Positions 60,384 to 64,000 of a stretch of 64,000 nt of DNA are shown here, piece by piece. Each line of letters starts with the position of its first letter. Within the stretch, counting starts at the first letter, position 1. The DNA lies in assembly GCF_016827605.1 (NCBI RefSeq), contig NZ_JAEPJQ010000006.1:1-64000 (forward strand), read 5' to 3'. The position numbers and the translations under genes were made by a program. The DNA comes from Hyunsoonleella ulvae (lineage in GTDB: Bacteria; Bacteroidota; Bacteroidia; Flavobacteriales; Flavobacteriaceae). Under the pieces are notes generated by a model, which worked only from the letters and a program-made list of their open reading frames with translations, did no database searches and was not told the origin of the DNA.

Positions 60384-61697
60384 ATGAAAGTATTAGTAGC
60401 AATAAGTAGAATCTTAGTAGGAGTATTATTTATCTTTTCTGGGTTTATAAAATTGAACGATCCTATAGGGTTTTCGTATAAACTTCAGGAGTATTTTAGT
60501 CCAGATGTATTAAATATTTCATTTCTAGAACCTTATGTACTTCTAATATCAGTTTTTGTAGTCGTTTTTGAAGTAGTTTTAGGGGTGTTTTTACTAATAG
60601 GTTACAAACCTAAATTTACAGTTTGGAGTTTGTTACTCATGATTGTATTCTTCACTTTTTTAACGTTTTATGCTGCTTATTTTGAAAAAGTAAAAGATTG
60701 TGGCTGTTTTGGAGACTTTTTAAAATTAGAGCCTTGGGAATCTTTTGGTAAAGATGTAGTGTTATTGCTATTTATCCTGATTCTTTTCTTTGGTGTTAAA
60801 TACATAAAACCAGTGTTTTCAAAATTACCTACAACAGTAATGGCTTTATTAGGTTTTATTGTAAGCTTGTGGTTTGGGTATCATGTGCTCATGCATTTAC
60901 CTTCTATAGATTTTAGAGCTTATGCCATTGGTAAGAATATTAAAGAAGGTATGACAATTCCAGATGATGCGCCCAAACCAATACAAGAGTATAGCTGGAA
61001 GTTTAATGTAAACGGAGAAGAGCAAGTTATAAAAACTAAAGGTGCTTACCCTGATGTTAAAGGCGAATTTGTTGGTGTCGAAACCAAAGTAATTCAAGAA
61101 GGTTATACGCCTCCTGTAGTAGATTTTTCAATTGAAAGTGAAGATGAAGATTTAACCACTCACTTTTTGGATCAAGACAATCTAATAGTTGTGATATCAT
61201 ATAGTCTAGAAAAAATAGATCCAGACGGTGCTTCTAAATTAAAGAAATTGCAGGATAAGGCCAGAGTCAATAATTATCATATTATTGGTTTAACAGCTTC
61301 AGGGGCAGATGCCAAAGAGCGAATAAATGAGGCTTACACTATAGATTTTGAATGGTACTTATGTGATGAAAAGGCCTTAAAAACCGTGGTGCGTTCTAAT
61401 CCTGGAATTATTGAGTTAGATAAAGGTACTGTAATGCAAAAAGTACATTGGAATGATATTGAGTATTTGGAGTTGCCTGAAGTAGAGAAGAGACCTGAAA
61501 ATGTTAAAGAGCATGAATCCATTTTGTATTTGATAGATGGTGTAGTTTCAACAAAGGAGGATGCAGACAAATTAAACCCAGATACTATTGAGTCAATTTC
61601 GGTTTCGAAAGATGGTTCGGCAAAAAAAGAATTAGATTCAATTAATTCAGTTAATAACAGCAATTATAAATCCTTAGTCGTGATCGAAGTAAAATAA
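60384..61697 (+). CDS. BT_3928-like DoxX/MauE family membrane protein with thioredoxin-like C-terminus
   Basis: 437 residues from ATG 60384; the longer frame starts in repeat DNA. The N-terminal 150 residues have four helices of the DoxX/MauE type (AISRILVGVLFIFSGFIKLND) and the pair CGCFGDF. The later part is a periplasmic region with a degenerate thioredoxin-like fold (DNLIVVISYSLEKIDPDGAS) without CxxC. BT_3928-type proteins sit in the folP-DUF1599-tpiA neighbourhood. Role probably in envelope redox or respiration. Confidence 0.85.
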   Translation: MKVLVAISRILVGVLFIFSGFIKLNDPIGFSYKLQEYFSPDVLNISFLEPYVLLISVFVVVFEVVLGVFLLIGYKPKFTVWSLLLMIVFFTFLTFYAAYFEKVKDCGCFGDFLKLEPWESFGKDVVLLLFILILFFGVKYIKPVFSKLPTTVMALLGFIVSLWFGYHVLMHLPSIDFRAYAIGKNIKEGMTIPDDAPKPIQEYSWKFNVNGEEQVIKTKGAYPDVKGEFVGVETKVIQEGYTPPVVDFSIESEDEDLTTHFLDQDNLIVVISYSLEKIDPDGASKLKKLQDKARVNNYHIIGLTASGADAKERINEAYTIDFEWYLCDEKALKTVVRSNPGIIELDKGTVMQKVHWNDIEYLELPEVEKRPENVKEHESILYLIDGVVSTKEDADKLNPDTIESISVSKDGSAKKELDSINSVNNSNYKSLVVIEVK

Positions 61698-61703
61698 GTT
61701 GTT

Positions 61704-62780
61704 CTGATAAACTACTTCCTAAATAAAACCCTCTACGCTATACTCACACTATTCGGAGTGGTAACCGTCATATTCTTTTTGTTCAATGTGCTTCCGGGTG
61801 ACCCTGCACAAATGATGATGGGGCAAAATGAAGATAGTGAACAACTTGCCAAAGTAAAAGCAAAATATGGTTTTGATAAGCCAGTTTTAATGCAGTATGC
61901 CTATTACATTAATGATTTGTCTCCATTGTCATTTCATTCTAAAAACAAAGAGGATTACACGTATTTGGGAGAAAATAAATATAGTGCTACACCGTTGTTT
62001 TCTTTAGGGAATACAACCACAGTAATAAAATTTCCATATTTACGAGAGTCATTTACCAAACAAGGTAAAAAAGTAACACAAGTTTTAGGAGAAACATTGC
62101 CTAATACATTCGTCTTGGCAGTATCAGCAATTATTATTGCTATAATTTTAGGGATTTTATTGGGAATAGTCTCAGCGCTTTATAAAGATAGGTGGTTGGA
62201 TAAAACCATTCAAATCTTTAGTACCCTTGGTATGAGTGTTCCCTCTTTTTTTAGTGCAATTCTGTTTGCATGGTTATTTGGATATGTGCTGCATGAATTC
62301 ACTAATTTAGAAATGACAGGTAGTTTATATGAGTTAGACGACTTTGGAGAAGCCATGCATATTAAATGGAAAAATCTCATTTTACCAGCTATAGTTTTAG
62401 GTATTCGTCCGCTGGCTGTAGTTATTCAGTTAATGCGTAATTCACTACTAGAAGTTTTTAATCAGGATTATATCAGAACTGCTAGGGCGAAAGGACTAAG
62501 CGAATTTCAAATTATAAAACGTCATGCTGTCAAAAATGCATTAAACCCTGTAGTTACAGCTATTTCTGGTTGGTTTGCATCTATGTTGGCAGGTGCCGTT
62601 TTTGTGGAATTTATTTTTGGTTGGAACGGATTAGGTAAAGAAATAGTAAATGCATTAAATACATTGGATTTGCCTGTAATAATGGGATCCGTTTTAGTAA
62701 TAGCTACCTTATTTGTAATGATTAATATTTTAGTCGACTTAATCTATGTTTGGTTAGATCCAAAAGTTAAATTACACTAA
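61704..62780 (+). CDS. ABC transporter permease, DppB-like
   Basis: About 358 residues. The membrane part carries the DppB-type features FNVLPGDPAQMM at the N-terminus, an extra loop, and the binding-protein-dependent transport block TARAKGLSEFQIIKRHAVKNALNP (EAA loop). The first helix (YFLNKTLYAILTLFGVVTVIFFLF) begins upstream of the first standard start, GTG 61758. Between TAA 61695 and GTG the only start-like in-frame codon is CTG 61704. So I place the start there with low certainty. No ATPase or binding-protein gene is nearby. It starts six bases after the BT_3928-like stop. Confidence 0.85.
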   Translation: MINYFLNKTLYAILTLFGVVTVIFFLFNVLPGDPAQMMMGQNEDSEQLAKVKAKYGFDKPVLMQYAYYINDLSPLSFHSKNKEDYTYLGENKYSATPLFSLGNTTTVIKFPYLRESFTKQGKKVTQVLGETLPNTFVLAVSAIIIAIILGILLGIVSALYKDRWLDKTIQIFSTLGMSVPSFFSAILFAWLFGYVLHEFTNLEMTGSLYELDDFGEAMHIKWKNLILPAIVLGIRPLAVVIQLMRNSLLEVFNQDYIRTARAKGLSEFQIIKRHAVKNALNPVVTAISGWFASMLAGAVFVEFIFGWNGLGKEIVNALNTLDLPVIMGSVLVIATLFVMINILVDLIYVWLDPKVKLH

Positions 62781-62789
62781 AAGTATAAT

Positions 62790-63278
62790 ATGAAAAAGAT
62801 AAGTTATTTATTATTAATGGTGTTAAGCTACTTAAGTTGCGCAGAACCACCAACACAATTTAATGAAGCCGCATTAAACGATACATTTATAGATTTAGAG
62901 GGAAACGAAGTCTCTTTACAATCAATCTTAGAGAAGCATAAAGGTAAAACTATAGTTATAGATATTTGGGCATCTTGGTGTGGTGATTGTATAAGAGGTA
63001 TGCCTAAGGTAAAAGCACTTCAAAAAGAATATACAGATGTGGTATATCTATTCTTTTCATTAGATAAAGGAATAGAAGCTTGGAAACGCGGAATAAAACG
63101 TTACGATGTTGTAGGCGAGCACTATTATTTGCCAAAAGCCAAAAAATCAGCCTTTGGAGACTTTGTAAATATTAGTTGGATTCCACGATATATGGTAATA
63201 AATAAGGCTAGCGAAATCGTTGTATTTAATGTTATTGAAGCTGATGACGATAAGTTGATAAAAGCTCTGAAAAATTAA
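62790..63278 (+). CDS. TlpA-like thioredoxin-fold lipoprotein
   Basis: 162 residues. The signal is LLMVLSYLSCAEP (lipobox Cys 17). The thioredoxin active site is WASWCGDCIRGMP and the cis-Pro loop is WIPRYMV. Such TlpA/ResA-type proteins reduce apocytochrome c or other periplasmic disulfides. It lies 9 bp after the permease. The site WCGDC is a mild variant of the usual WCxxC. Confidence 0.9.
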   Translation: MKKISYLLLMVLSYLSCAEPPTQFNEAALNDTFIDLEGNEVSLQSILEKHKGKTIVIDIWASWCGDCIRGMPKVKALQKEYTDVVYLFFSLDKGIEAWKRGIKRYDVVGEHYYLPKAKKSAFGDFVNISWIPRYMVINKASEIVVFNVIEADDDKLIKALKN

Positions 63279-63279
63279 G

Positions 63280-63287
63280 TAGTTTTG
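63280..63287 (+). promoter_or_regulatory. Candidate -7 element for tpiA
   Basis: TAGTTTTG matches TAnnTTTG, immediately after the TlpA-like stop and 55 bp before the tpiA ATG. Confidence 0.4.
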
Positions 63288-63342
63288 CAGTAAATATTCA
63301 ATTACTAAAAAACATTTTTTACAGAAGTTTTAAAACAATATT

Positions 63343-64000
63343 ATGAGAAAACATATCGTAGCTGGAAACTGGAAAATGAATAATGATTTGGTGCAAACCG
63401 AAGCGTTAATTTCAGATTTAAAACAACAAACCAACTCTGGCGATGCAGAGGTAATGGTAGCACCAACATTTACAAACTTAGCATTAGCAACAAAAGCTTT
63501 AGAAGGTTCAGGGATAGAAGTTATAGCACAAAACATGCATTTTGCGTCAAATGGTGCCTACACGGGCGAGGTAAGCGCAGATATGCTAAAGAGTGTTGGT
63601 ATAAATACTGTAATTTTAGGACATAGTGAGCGTCGCGAATATTTCAACGAAACAGATGCGTCATTAGCTCAAAAAGTAGATGCGGCATTAGCCAATGGTA
63701 TGCGCACTATTTTTTGCTTTGGAGAAGAATTGGCTGATAGAAAAGCAGGAAATGAAGAAGCTGTTGTAGAAAGTCAAATTAAAAATGCGTTATTTCATTT
63801 AGAAGCAAGCGCATTTAAAAATATAGTTTTGGCTTACGAACCAGTTTGGGCTATAGGTACAGGAGAAACAGCAACACCAGAGCAAGCACAAGATATGCAT
63901 GCCTTTATCAGAAAAACGCTAGCAGCCAAGTATGGTGCTGAAGTTGCTGATGAAGTGTCTATCCTTTACGGTGGAAGTGTAAAACCAGCTAATGCGCAAG
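63343..64000 (+). CDS. tpiA: Triosephosphate isomerase, 3' end outside window
   Basis: 219 complete codons are visible. TpiA interconverts glyceraldehyde-3-phosphate and dihydroxyacetone phosphate. Active-site motifs: VAGNWKMN (Asn/Lys), LGHSERRE (His), AYEPVWAIGTGE (catalytic Glu) and the phosphate loop LYGGSVKP. About 30 residues remain beyond the edge. ATG 63343 gives the expected N-terminus MRKHIVAGNWKMN. A short competing frame on the minus strand is a shadow. Confidence 0.97.
   Translation, partial: MRKHIVAGNWKMNNDLVQTEALISDLKQQTNSGDAEVMVAPTFTNLALATKALEGSGIEVIAQNMHFASNGAYTGEVSADMLKSVGINTVILGHSERREYFNETDASLAQKVDAALANGMRTIFCFGEELADRKAGNEEAVVESQIKNALFHLEASAFKNIVLAYEPVWAIGTGETATPEQAQDMHAFIRKTLAAKYGAEVADEVSILYGGSVKPANAQ

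Overview
This AT-rich window reads as chromosome from a member of the Bacteroidota, almost certainly the family Flavobacteriaceae (marine type). The evidence is the family content: HYR-type secreted adhesin, Rho with a long Asn/Gln/Arg-rich insertion, DUF3822, DUF4293, DUF3667, DUF1599, a BT_3928-like protein, a QEGLA-motif protein and DUF4953-type metalloprotease. Several intergenic sites also fit the Bacteroidota promoter element TAnnTTTG. I see no IS element, prophage, CRISPR array, tRNA or rRNA. One stable RNA, RNase P RNA, is present.

Layout. 1-4.5 kb: 5' part of a giant secreted HYR-repeat adhesin (minus strand, running off the left edge) behind a small secreted protein. 5-8.6 kb: sixA-ppk1-ppx polyphosphate cluster. 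8.7-12.1 kb: outer-membrane protein, miaE, a lipoprotein and dnaX. 12.2-13.0 kb: an integron attC-like inverted repeat followed by a lone gene of unknown function. 13.3-15.6 kb: a kinase-phospholyase fusion. 15.6-16.2 kb: a dispersed structured repeat and rnpB. 16.2-19.2 kb: a secreted protein, rsmD and two conserved genes. 19.3-24.5 kb: RecD-like helicase, DUF4126, then kdsB, a HAD phosphatase, a KdnB-like Kdo oxidase and an acyltransferase (envelope lipid theme). 24.7-29.1 kb: metalloprotease, ThuA protein and an outer-membrane protein. 29.3-35.9 kb: FAD/Fe-S dehydrogenase, LpxH-like phosphoesterase, aroC and a dicarboxylate symporter. 36.0-40.2 kb: a tight four-gene operon (ATP-grasp ligase, sulfurtransferase with C-terminal helical domain, N-formylglutamate amidohydrolase family, QEGLA metallopeptidase family) that looks like a peptide or amino-acid conjugate pathway. 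40.2-45.1 kb: outer-membrane protein, rho, DUF4293, a repeat island and a phosphoesterase. 45.2-48.5 kb: an AraC regulator and a four-gene redox operon with a candidate operator between them. 48.8-51.6 kb: three hypothetical genes with HEAT-like, DMP19-like and TPR features. 51.6-56.9 kb: a second structured repeat copy, truA, an ABC exporter, two DUF3667 paralogues and cdaA. 57-64 kb: folP, DUF1599, BT_3928-like, ABC permease, thioredoxin and tpiA (cut by the right edge), with two repeat-flanked single-gene cassettes (DUF559 nuclease-like; four-helix-bundle/S23-like) inserted among them.

The most unusual content is intergenic. (i) Three copies of a ~100-bp element (15.6, 44.3 and 51.7 kb) share a terminal stem and conserved core. 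(ii) A DUF559 gene lies between two direct copies of a ~135-bp palindromic element that even supplies its stop codon. (iii) A dispersed palindrome sits inside the RNase P RNA gene. (iv) A site has the R-L-L-R layout of an integron attC. The 36-40 kb operon is the best candidate for an undescribed pathway.
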